A stretch of DNA of 64,000 bases from assembly GCA_020747015.1 (NCBI GenBank), contig JAGTJM010000062.1, forward strand, positions 124,001-188,000, in the 5' to 3' direction. The translations under genes were made by a program, and so were the position numbers. This document shows, piece by piece, positions 32,635 through 42,751 of the stretch. Origin of the DNA: Pyrenochaeta sp. MPI-SDFR-AT-0127. Lineage: Eukaryota; Ascomycota; Dothideomycetes; Pleosporales; Cucurbitariaceae. Within the stretch, counting starts at the first letter, position 1. Every line of letters starts with the position of its first letter. The notes under the pieces are model-generated. The model saw only the letters and a list, made by a program, of their open reading frames with translations, was not told the DNA's origin and ran no database searches.

Positions 32635-34561
32635 TCATACACCCGAATCCTCTTGTTCAATTTCAGCAGTATCTTGGAAGGTATCCCAGTTTGTACAGCC
32701 TCCAGTTAGTCTGTCAGTGTCTGTTAATCCAACAATCTCGTCATATCTCTCCACGAACTGAAGGGCAAATCCTTCGCTGGTGTGCCACCCAATATGGCAA
32801 TGCATCAGCCATGCACCAGGATTGTCTGTCTCAAATGCGATCACTAAATACCCAGATGCTGGCAGCATTGCTGTGTCTCGTCTTGGTGGGTTTTCCAATG
32901 TGAGTGTGGTGCTAGTAGAATAGGTACCAGAACCTTGCGCAATGACGAAGAAATCGTGGCCATGCAGATGGATGGGGTGAGGGACTGCAAGCGTAGTTTC
33001 GATGACGATATACACCCACTCATTGGCATCTGGTAGCTCAATTACAGCGTTAGATGTTTCGTATGTTGTGTTGCCGTTTAATATTTGCAGTAGAGTCGGA
33101 TTCGACCATTCAGCGACCATTGTCGTGCTATTGAGGTACCAGCGGAACAGCCTGTCTGAATTGAAACCTACGGTCGCTATCTCTTGCATGGTGCTACTTT
33201 CTGAGTCCACAGTCTTAGAGATGTATGGTATAAGGTTTGCGGTTTCATCGGAGCAGCTATCTTCATAGTCGTACGCCGAGGTTGAGGGGCTTGATGGTGA
33301 AGCGCCATAGTACACAATGCCGCGGATATCATCTACATTGTCATTCTCTGCGAGCTATTAGTTTTGGAGCTACATTTTGAAGGGTGTTTCATACCCGAGC
33401 ATGCAGATTGTGGGATAGCCCGGAGCCAGAAATTTTCTGCCGTTGAAGCTTGGTCTGCAGTTACTATAATGTCGTACCGCTGGCCTATAATACATGCTGT
33501 GAGCAGTCAACACGAAGACGCGGGATTTTTAAGGCTTACCCATGCCTATATCCAAAATGCTTGTTTCATATGGCTCTATGGGTACCAGGTCGGAAGCAAT
33601 CACAGTCATTGTGTGATTGTCGATCATAAACTTAAAATGTGTATCTACGGCGCCATTGACAAGGCGGATTCGGTATGAAGTTCCCGAGGTAAAGGATGTG
33701 TTGTATCTGAACCCACCATCGTCGAACGTATTAGTCCCGTTGATTAGACCATTGTCTAGTGTTGGTGGCCCGCTCGATTCTGCTTGGATATAGAGTTCAT
33801 CAACTGTCTGGAAAGAACCTTGTCAGTGGTTGTTACAGTATGAAGGTTTGGGAGGTTACTGACTTGATGATCCCAGTCATTTAGAAATAGCATACCCAGA
33901 TCCTCATCATAGTTTGCTGTTGCAGGACCGTTGATGATGATGCCCCCAAGAATGCCTTGCCAGGCCTGGAGAGCGAAATGCGAATGATACCATGTGCTTC
34001 CATACTGGGTGGCTCTCCACGTATACGTTAATGAATCACTAGGAGCAGTAGGGCATTGGGTTATTGATGTGACACCATCCTGATCGTTAGTGTAATTTTG
34101 TCGAATGCCATGCCAATGAATACTGGTGCCGTTCAGTGAATCGGCTAAGGAATTCGTAACGTGCACCACAACTGTGTCTCCCCAATCTGCAAAGAGTGTT
34201 GGCCCAGGGATGGTTCCGTTGACAGCCATTGCCGAGCGAGAGACGCCATCAGGCGCTACCGTAACGTCTGTGAGCTCAAGCCAGTATTCTCTAGTCACAC
34301 CGGTATCGGGAACCTCTGTAATTCAATGTCATTCTCAGCTTGGCACTGCAATCACCACAGACGTTCTAGCCTACCTGTGGTGTAATCCGTATCAATAGAG
34401 TAGCTGCACCATTGTGAACGGGTAGTCGCGGTATTGCCAGAACATTCCGCTCTGGGAATGAAACGATTTGTATGGAACGAATCATGATCGCCGTGGATTG
34501 AGGGGAGAGCTGACACGACTCCAGGCACGAGAGCGGTCCCAAGAAGGAAATGAAGAGCCAT
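32635..34561 (-). CDS. Secreted laccase (multicopper oxidase)
   Basis: Five exons (34561-34375, 34315-33864, 33807-33540, 33484-33395, 33347-32635) give 569 residues. All four copper-binding segments are present: SIHWHGIRQ, WYHSHFALQ, HPIHLHGHDF and HCHIGWHTSEG. The three cupredoxin domains are complete. It oxidises phenols with reduction of oxygen to water. MALHFLLGTALVPGVVSA is a signal peptide, followed by a short propeptide ending near RFIPR. Several N-glycosylation sequons (NGT, NST, NTT) fit secretion. The C-terminus EIEQEDSGV differs from the DSGL/I/V-type tail of ascomycete laccases only in context; the final Asp-Ser-Gly-Val matches that tail, which in relatives plugs the solvent channel. 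It diverges from the small secreted gene at 35384. Roles in melanin, lignin or detoxification are possible. Confidence 0.95.
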
Positions 34562-35383
34562 TGTGAAATTCTATCGCTTTATCACAAAGAGTGAATTGTG
34601 CTGTTTGAGCGAGGATGAGAGAGTTCGATACTAAAGTGAAGTCATGAAATCGAGGATACAGCAAGTTCTTATGCGAATTCTTCACAAGGAGGCTCTCAAA
34701 GAGTTTAGCGTTTCTCTTTGTCGAATTCCCAAATAGAACAACTATGGCCTGATGATTCTCACTGCACTGAATCAAGATTTCAGATCAGTACACGTAAAAA
34801 ATCGCGACCCGTGACGCGGCTCGCCATGTTTCGAAACATATGTTTGATCAACACTACTGCCCGGCGGCGAATATCGTCGATTACTTAAAAAAGATCAGGC
34901 ACTACATTCCCTTGGCAGATTTGTAGCTGTGGCGAAGGCACTCGTATACTGATAGGGGTGCACCGTGCAATGCAAAGGCGACACTTGTGGCACAGCAGGC
35001 ACATGCGTACACGTACCATACGCGCGTCTGACTATGCGAAACATGATTCATACGAACATGGCACGTATTTGGCTAACGTATAGCATTTGTTGATCAGGTC
35101 AAAAATATGTCGTGGGGGTCTCCACTAAGCAAGGGCCCCTGCAGGGAGCAGAGAGGAAAGAAATTCTGGTTGGTGACGAATTGTGTGCGTATGTTATAGC
35201 AGGAGAATTAAGGAGAGGTAATCTTCAGCAAAAATAAAAGGAACCACCTCACCTGCCACAACAGCATCAATTTTCACACAGCTCTATGCTCCGTTAGTCT
35301 TTTCCCCTGGGCCTGTCTTACAAAATTGACTAAAACTCGACCTTCTTTCTTTCAAGCCACCATCTTCTGAGCGAAAAGGAATT
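34562..35383. other. Divergent promoter between laccase and secreted protein genes
   Basis: An 822-bp head-to-head spacer upstream of two genes for secreted proteins. No repeat or additional gene seen. Confidence 0.5.
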
Positions 35384-36046
35384 ATGGCTCTCAAGCACAT
35401 TTCATTGCTGTGCGCGCTGCCACTACTAGCGTTGGGCGCCAAGAAACGTTCTACATCTGATACTTTTGGCCTGTATGGCTATGGTGAAGGATATGGTGGT
35501 TTCTCATTGTTCTACGCAGACGGTGACTTAGTCGTCAAGCATCAATAGCAGTTGCTAATTATCCTCAGGGTATGCGTACCTCGGAGACCCAAGTCAGTCG
35601 AATAACACCGATGCCGCTATAGTCGAATGTAAGATTCTGTGCTTCTGCGCGTGCATTAAACTATCACGAGCTAATATTCTACTGAAGTTTCTTTGGGCTC
35701 TGACGACACTTGGATTGGCTCACCGAATGCCACATTATCCATATTTTCCAATAGCACAAAGCCGTCGTGGTCAAACGTGACGCTCTACGTCCCGGCTTCG
35801 ATGACAACAGACAGCCGAGTCGGTTTCCTCTCGAGCAACGAGACTTCTGACAGTAACATGATTACGTCAGGATTCACATTCTATGGGTCAACGGCCTCGC
35901 TGATCGGAGCGGATGGTCAATTGGAGACCTTGTGGTCCGCTCTCCGAATTAACGACAATTTACATGCCCTGTATTGGAACGATACGAGCTTAGGTCAGTC
36001 ATCGATCATCTTGAGAAATATTGCGCCATCAAATCCATCGGATTGA
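35384..36046 (+). CDS. Small secreted glycoprotein of unknown function
   Basis: Three exons (35384-35522, 35569-35628, 35688-36046) give 185 residues. A signal peptide (MALKHISLLCALPLLALGA) precedes a KKR that may be a Kex2-like site. The mature part begins with Gly/Tyr-rich YGYGEGYGGFSLFYADGYAYLGD. There are at least six Asn-X-Ser/Thr sequons (NNT, NAT, NST, NVT, NET, NDT), a high density for this length. It has almost no Cys in the mature part, unlike typical disulfide-rich effectors. Its beta-rich pattern (SLIGADGQLETLWSALRIND) suggests a compact beta fold. Introns all keep phase, which supports the model. Function unknown; it may act in the cell wall or extracellular matrix. Confidence 0.75.
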
Positions 36047-36978
36047 GCGGTTGTATGCGAGAACTGTGTCTGTGTCAGCCACCACTTCCTAACGAATGGC
36101 ATGGGGTTTCAGGAGATTTTTTGGTTGGAAAGCTCTGTTTCCTGATTGATTGTATCATTTAAATTCTTCCTGGAATATTTCAGTTGTTTATCGTCGGTGT
36201 TTTGTGTTCATTCTGCAAGGGTGATGCGACCAATTGTGAGACACTTCGCGTCTAAGCTATGACTCTTCGCGCACATTCCAGCAGACAGTGCGTCTGCCAA
36301 ATGGTCAATGAGAATTGATGCAAACGACGTAGGTTGTGGTACATCGAGAAAGTTTTGAAGCTCGACTGTGGACGAACACTCGTGATGAAACAAACCCTTC
36401 GGGCGCCGATGCGATAACATTTGCCGAATGCACAGGCCCCGATACCAGCTCTGGCTCCCTTTTTCCTTACCTGTAACTCCACGGATCTTGTGTAGTATTT
36501 AGCAGAGCTTAGTTTACCTCCTATTCGCCCGCAGCTACGCCGTCCTACATCTTGGGGCTCACTTGGGCACGTTGCAAGAAGCTAACGCCAAGCCTGTCTC
36601 CGAAACGTGCTCCCAAACTTGACATGCTGCATCTGCCGCACATCAAACATAAAGCTCCATCATTAGTGGTCACTGTTTAGATTTTAAGCTCATTGGAGCA
36701 TAGCGAAGCTCAGATGATCCTACGGCGTTCGACTTGGCTCCTGAATGATGTTTAGAGAGTGAGAAGTTTCTCCACATCTTGGCTTTGAACCTAGGAGCTT
36801 AAGGTATCGTCAAAAACGTGTACTTCCCCTTTGCTATCTTGTCTCTCCTCTAGTTCTGCTTTGTACCTGCAGTGCAGTACTTGTCTTCCTACTCTTTCCT
36901 TCTTTTCGGCTGGTCCACTTGCTCTCATCGTAATTTCTATTCTGCTTTACTCCACATACATTTCACACGATTGCAAAG
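36047..36978. other. Intergenic region, no gene seen
   Basis: Between two rightward genes for secreted proteins. The region 36810-36978 is CT-rich, as is common just upstream of highly expressed fungal genes. Confidence 0.5.
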
Positions 36979-38097
36979 ATGCAAAAGCTCATCGTCCTTT
37001 CCACTCTGCTCTCCATTGCGGCCGCGCTTCCGCAGCGTAACCGAGGCGGAAGGACGCAGCAGACAGCCCAGCAACAGGCTGCTCAGGTCCCGCAAGGCAT
37101 CTCCCAAGCACAAGATGGCTCCATGATTCTCGACGATACCGTAATGGTCAACGGCCTCCCTATCCGTTTCAAGATCTCCGCGCCAGCGGATCAATTCCTG
37201 CCCGCCTCTGGTGTACCAGGAGCAGCAGCAACGTCATCCAATGGCACTATGGGTGCCAATGTACTGCTTCATGGCGACGGTGGGCAGTCCTTCTTTGATA
37301 TGCCCAATCAAAATGTGCAAGCCAATACCATGGGCGTTGCCCTTCTTGCGCCAAATGAAAATCTATTCTGGGGTGGGGGACAAGGCTTACAACGAACCGA
37401 TGGCGTCGCTCATGCCCAAGCGGTGAACGACTTCATTCAAACTGAGATGCCACAGCGTGTTGCTGTAGACATGAGCAACGTGGTGTTCACAGGGGTCAGT
37501 GGGGGCAGTTTATTGATGTCAGGCTTCTTCATCCCTGCACAGATGCAAAACTACCCTAATAGTGCTGTGGAATTGAATTGCGGAGCCATGCCTCCACAAG
37601 TTGCATTCCAGAACGCTGCGACCGTCATGCCGCAGACACGGATCCACTACCAGTCTACACAATCGGAACTCCAATCTCTTCAAGGCTCAATCCCACAGGC
37701 TGTCGTGGCCTACGAGCAGCTCGCCGCAGGCGCTGGCATGAGCGTGGCCCAGATCAATCAACTACAAACGGTAGATAATACACCTGCAGGAGGACACTGC
37801 GCATTTGATGGGCAGGATTTCGTATCAGGTGTACAGACTATGTTAACAAGCTATTCCAGCGTCATGCAAGGTGGAAATGGTGTGGTACAGGGCTTGGGCG
37901 CACCTAGTAACGGTGTCGTTGCAAATGGAGTTGTAGGAAATGAAAATCTTCAATTTGTTGCCGGCCGAAAGAGAGAGGCGGAGGCGGAGAGTATGGTAAT
38001 CGCGAGGTGGGCACAGGATGTCGTTGAAGAGACAGAGTTCCAGGTGCTGAGCTGTGATCGCACCTCGTGTGAGGATGAGGTGGAAACTAGGTTCTAG
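36979..38097 (+). CDS. Secreted alpha/beta-hydrolase-like protein
   Basis: A single-exon 372-residue protein. MQKLIVLSTLLSIAAALP is a signal peptide, followed by a Gln-rich linker (about residues 20-45). The core contains ANVLLHGDGGQSFFD, a likely oxyanion loop, then FTGVSGGSLLMSGFF, a GxSxG nucleophile elbow, and late in the chain AGGHCAFDGQDFV, with a His that could complete a catalytic triad. The family is widespread in filamentous fungi, often under the misleading name of cyclin-like F-box protein; its substrate is unknown. The last 50 residues carry KRE and two Cys and may be trimmed. It lies in a run of three secreted-protein genes. Confidence 0.8.
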   Translation: MQKLIVLSTLLSIAAALPQRNRGGRTQQTAQQQAAQVPQGISQAQDGSMILDDTVMVNGLPIRFKISAPADQFLPASGVPGAAATSSNGTMGANVLLHGDGGQSFFDMPNQNVQANTMGVALLAPNENLFWGGGQGLQRTDGVAHAQAVNDFIQTEMPQRVAVDMSNVVFTGVSGGSLLMSGFFIPAQMQNYPNSAVELNCGAMPPQVAFQNAATVMPQTRIHYQSTQSELQSLQGSIPQAVVAYEQLAAGAGMSVAQINQLQTVDNTPAGGHCAFDGQDFVSGVQTMLTSYSSVMQGGNGVVQGLGAPSNGVVANGVVGNENLQFVAGRKREAEAESMVIARWAQDVVEETEFQVLSCDRTSCEDEVETRF

Positions 38098-38421
38098 CCT
38101 TCCATGTATGGGCGCAGTCTACCTCATAGCTGCATGCGACATTAGTATTCATGTTTTCGGACAAGTAGATAGGTGCTCCAAAGTCAAGACAATCAGTGCT
38201 CTCGTTATACTGCAGGTCAGTCAACCCAGGTCAACCATCGCAGCGAATGTGTGGCATGAGAAGTGGTATTTGTTGGTCATAATGTTCATTTGACTGGTAT
38301 TGCGAAGGTCGTCCCATTGCTAGCTGTTGCAATGTCTACTTCCATTTCCTTCACCCTGTAAATGCATTTTCGCCGTGCCCGTAGACCCATGAATGTTGGA
38401 GAAAGCAGAAAAGAGAACACC
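38098..38421. other. Convergent intergenic region
   Basis: A 324-bp spacer between the 3' ends of the hydrolase-like and ribosomal protein genes. No gene seen. Confidence 0.5.
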
Positions 38422-39082
38422 TCACATGACGACACCAGAGTTGGAGGCAATACGCTAGACTTTGTTAGCATGGTCTCCTCAACACAGTCCAAATATACAC
38501 ACCGGCCACAGCTCAGCAGCCTCCTTTGCAACAGGTCCAGTGATGGCAGAGCCCTTCATTTCGCCCTTTGGATTGACGATGACACCTGCGTTGTCCTCAA
38601 AGTAAAGGAAGACGCCGTCCGCTCGCCTCCATGGCTTGCTCTGGCGGACAATCACGGCGGGCATAACCTTCTTCCTCAACTCTGGCTTTCCCTTCTTGAC
38701 AGTTGCCATGACCATGTCACCGGCACCGCCAGCGGGCAGACGGTTGAGTCGCGCGCCGATTCCCTTGACAGAGATGATGTACAGATTGCGGGCGCCCGAG
38801 TTATCGCAGCAGTTCATGACGGCTCCGCTGTTCTTCGGTTAGCCGTATTTCTTGTTTTCTTGTCTCTCGTGCCTTGGGCATTGTCGCGTAAGAGTCGACT
38901 TTGCGACACAACGGTCGAATCAGGGTGAACGTACACAGGCAGACCAAGGGTCATCTTGAGCTTGTTACCGGAGGTAGAACCTCGACTGTTCACACATTAG
39001 CCAACCTTTACAAAGACTGCCGTGCCCTCGGCTATCCAGGTCCCTCCCGATTTGTGCAAACATACCCACGCTTGGAAGCCAT
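38422..39082 (-). CDS. RPL23: Large-subunit ribosomal protein uL14 (L23)
   Basis: Four exons (39082-39066, 38985-38935, 38827-38503, 38454-38422) give 141 residues, against 137 in yeast. The spliced N-terminus MASKRGRGSTSGNKLK and the centre MNCCDNSGARNLYIISVKG, AGDMVMATVKKGKPELRKK and YFEDNAGVIVNPKGEMKGSA are diagnostic. The C-terminus is RIASNSGVVM after the last intron. uL14 sits at the subunit interface of the 60S ribosome, near the GTPase centre. The first exon is only 17 nt long and was found by matching the family start. The first two introns are 80 and 107 bp; early introns are usual in ribosomal protein genes. The identification is certain and the exon ends are strongly constrained. 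Confidence 0.97.
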
Positions 39083-39745
39083 TGCGATTGATGATCTGGA
39101 AAGATTGGTCGTGCGGCAGATTCGGGTGCGTCGTGGCTGGGGTTGTCAAAAGTCTGAAGTTCGCAATCGCAGGCGATTTCGAGTGTGGGCGGAGGTTCGC
39201 TTCAGGATATTTCCGCGGATGCTAACTGGATTTGGAACTAGCGTTGACACACCTTGGCGCTTGTACAAGAGTCGGGCCCCCCAAGCACCACGGCCCGAAG
39301 GCATAACTTCTAGAGTGAATAAATGATGGTAGCAATGCAATTTCGCGAAAGCGCCATGGATGGCTTATTTCCATCTGACAGCTTCGCAGATTCGGATGAG
39401 AATTTTTGAGCATCAGCACTGCTTCAGGACCTTAACAAGATGTATAAGAAAGTTTTCTCCCTCATCCATACATGACCTCCTTGTTGTCATACAACGAAAT
39501 CAGTCAATATATATCTCTTCAATCTGTCTTAATAACATAAGAGGCGGTGCTTACAGCTAAATAGAAAATGGTCGGAAAGGGTGGTATTGTGGACAAGCAT
39601 TAGAGTTCTGCCTAATCACACAGCTTCTTCCACACACTCATGTTTACGTTTGTATATCACAGTTGTGCAACACAGTTTTGGCTTTACATGTCATTAGAGC
39701 CTCCCTAGATTCGGCTTCTTCTTTCACACTGCCATCGTGATGACC
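39083..39745. other. Promoter of the ribosomal protein gene and 3' flank of the GMC gene
   Basis: Both neighbours read leftward. No gene or repeat is supported; short frames in 38900-39340 overlap the ribosomal introns and leader. Confidence 0.5.
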
Positions 39746-41828
39746 TCAAGCGTTAGCTTCAACAGACTTCCGGGCATCCTCCTTTATCATATCCGCAGCA
39801 CCTTCCCCAATACCATAGGCAACCATCTGTGTGTGTCCATTGTTTACTGTTGGTACAGAAGACACATCAGCAACACGCAGATTACGTACGCCGCGAACAC
39901 GGAGCCGTGAGTCTAGTACGGCATTCTTGTCCACCAACGTGCCCATCTTACAGGTTCCAGATGCGTGATAGCCTAGATCAGTGAAATTATGTTAGCATAT
40001 ATTCTGAGAATAGGTGATATTGATGCAGGAGCGGGCGGCTCACAGGTTGTAGCATGTTGTCGAACATGCGACTCCCAGTCTTCGCGCTTAGCATTCGTAT
40101 GATGTGTGAGATCGGCTGGCCAACTCCCTTTGATGATATCCTTCGTCCCTTTTCCATTCATAACAATCTCGTTTGCGAATCTGCATGCTTCAGTCATGAC
40201 AAGCATATCCAGTGGATTGTTTAAGTAATTGTGGTCCACGATGGGGTTTTCCAGCGGGTCAGAGGACCGAAGAGTGACAGAGCCGCGCGAATGTTGATTG
40301 AAAAGTAGTGTACACAATGAGAAAACATGTTTATGGTCGACTGGAAAGTCTGTGTATTGTTTGGGTCCACCATAGAGCTCTGTATTCCAGAACTCGATGT
40401 TTGGCTGATCTTTGGTCAAACCCATAGGATCTCGACCCGGCTCTCGCTTTGCATTTTGCCATAGATCCGAGTCTTTGAGACGCTCATCCAGGCGTGCATA
40501 CCCGAAAATTCCGAAAGGGAAAGTAGAAAGAAGTCCTGTTTTCTTCTCCTGGTAAAGCTGGTAAGTCGAGGCGATTGCGTTGTCGTGATAGGCAAGATAA
40601 TCGTTTGTTAGGTTGGGTTGGGCAACCTCGTAGAAGATAAAGCATAACTGTAAGTGTCAATAAACTTCTTCTTCTTCTTCGTCTTCTTTTACGCCACAAA
40701 TTGGATCTCTGCAAGCTTGGCGCATACGTACAACATGATCCATCAGATTCTTGCCAACACCTGGAAGATCGACAACACACTCGATGCCGTGTTTTTCGAG
40801 CTCTTCTTTTGGTCCTAGGCCCGATCGCATTAGAATTGGGGGGCTACAGTACGCACCCGCAGCAACCACGACCTCTTTCCGAGCATGATACTCGACCTGT
40901 TTTCCAGCCTTCGATATTGTCACAACACCAGTCGCAGTGAGCTCGCCCGAGTCACGTGACAGGAGGAGTTTATCTACAGTGACGTCTGTTTTGATTGTAA
41001 TATTCTCTCGCCGGTAGCCCTTCGTGATGAAGTCTGCAGCTGTTGTTCGGATGCCTTGATGAACTGTTCTTGGTACATCACCACATCCATGAGGCGACTC
41101 TCCTGTAGAGAACATGTCTGGATGGTAAGGAAGTCCTTGTTCAATCATGCTCTCTTTGACGCGTTCTGAAATGGGTGCAAGGTCGTGTGGTTCTACATGT
41201 AAGGGGCCTTCCGTGCCGTGAACTGATCTGTCAGCCTTGTGCCAATCTTTCCCGTGAAATGTTTCAGCCTTGATGATAGTTAGCCTCTCAATGCATACAA
41301 GAGCAACGTTTGGAGCAGTACTAATACACACCTTCTTCATATACTCAAACATCTTATCGCCAGTCCACTCGGCCAGTCCCCAGTCATCATAGTCTTGCTT
41401 TGTACCTCGTATGCACAGTGTCCCATTGACGCCACTCGATCCACCAAGGAATCGGCCCCGGCTAACCTTCACCTGCCTATTCCCAACCTTGTCCATAGGT
41501 TCGGTGACGATGTTCCAATCTGTTTCGCTATCGAAGTTCTTGCTCCATCCACCCGCCATATGCACATTCTCTAAATCTGCATTGTCTGGTCCAGCTTCGA
41601 GAACGAGGATTTTGGCGTCGAGGTCTTCAGCGAGACGCCCTGCTATCACGCAACCAGATGTTCCTCCGCTACTCCTGTTAGTCAATGCACCTAAGTCTCC
41701 GAGCATCCGTAGTATAACACGGCTTATTTGAGACAGGCTCCAATAGTGGAAGCGGGGATATCCTACCCGCAAATGATGTAATCATAGACTCCTGCTGGGT
41801 CAACCGAGTCTATACGCTCAAGAGTCAT
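39746..41828 (-). CDS. GMC oxidoreductase (FAD-dependent, choline dehydrogenase/alcohol oxidase type)
   Basis: Five exons (41828-41767, 41668-41332, 41268-40732, 40647-40044, 39972-39746) give 588 residues. The FAD-binding motif DYIICGGGTSGCVIAGRLAE is completed only by splicing the first intron. GMC signature 1 is GRFLGGSSGVNGTLCIRG; signature 2 is GAYCSPPILMRSGLGP. The C-terminal part has YHASGTCKMG, where the His is near the catalytic pair, and VADVSSVPTVNNGHTQMVAYGIGEGAADMI. The second intron (41269-41331) is 63 nt and open in frame, so it is easy to miss. The third intron has a GAA/CTT simple repeat. The family oxidises alcohols, choline, aryl alcohols or sugars. There is no signal peptide, so it is probably cytosolic or peroxisomal. 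The exact substrate is unknown. Confidence 0.92.
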
Positions 41829-42751
41829 GATGGCGAAAAGCAAGCTTTGGGGGGGAAATGGCTGCAAGGGGGGCTTAGGTTGTGTAGATGGTCGTTCGAT
41901 CAAGCTCTTTATGCATCGGAAGAGTTCAAGAGGGCTCGGAAACCCTCCGCCCCACCTTTCCGCGTGGTTTACCGGAGATAGTTGCGCTCACTCCTGGCAT
42001 TAAGCCAGGAGAGCCCCTCGTAATGCGTTGTATTGGCTGTTTCCCGGTCAGATTATTCGTCTTTGGCATCTAGTTTTCCCGAAGTCTCCCCTTTCGTCCA
42101 AACTCGTTTCCTCATTCGGATAGCAGGAGTTTCACTTGAAGCTCAATGCTCACGCTCCTCGGAAGGCGGAACGAATCCGGGTCCATCCATAATCAGCCAA
42201 AGTATGAGGGCGCCCCTTACCCTTGGTATACATTGACCCTCGGGAAGCTGAGGAAGAAAATACTGGGGTAGCGTAGTCAAGGACGAATGGCATCTGAGAT
42301 TTGGCATGTACGAAGTTAGGTGTCCCAATGCAGTATCCACTTAGTCGTGCCCCGCACGATTTATTGCGGGGTGGCCAAGCAAAGATCCGGAGACTGTACG
42401 CGATCCAAACTTTGACATCCTGCTGCCTTCCACGTCTTCTCATTTGTTTATGATACCTGCTCAGACTTGTAACATTTTGGAGGTGCTTCTAGAGCCCAAC
42501 AAATTATTGAGGCGACCACCATGTGTGCGGAAGCTAAATCTACCTTTCGGACTTTCGGAGTGCACTGATACTGCGAAAGTCAAGGCACAAATTGAGCTGA
42601 ATTGTCATACGTGCATCGTCACTAGTCTTGGGTCCAGTGCGGGTACTGATTGATTCATTACTCATGGAATGTCATCTAACGCCTGGGACGCCTTGCTGTA
42701 TAATGTGACCCTTCGGTTCCGATATTGTCCTTGCGCGTTCTGTAGAATACC
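41829..42751. other. Intergenic region, no gene seen
   Basis: Lies upstream of the GMC gene and downstream of the phosphoesterase gene, both leftward. Open frames here are short and unlike known proteins. Confidence 0.5.
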
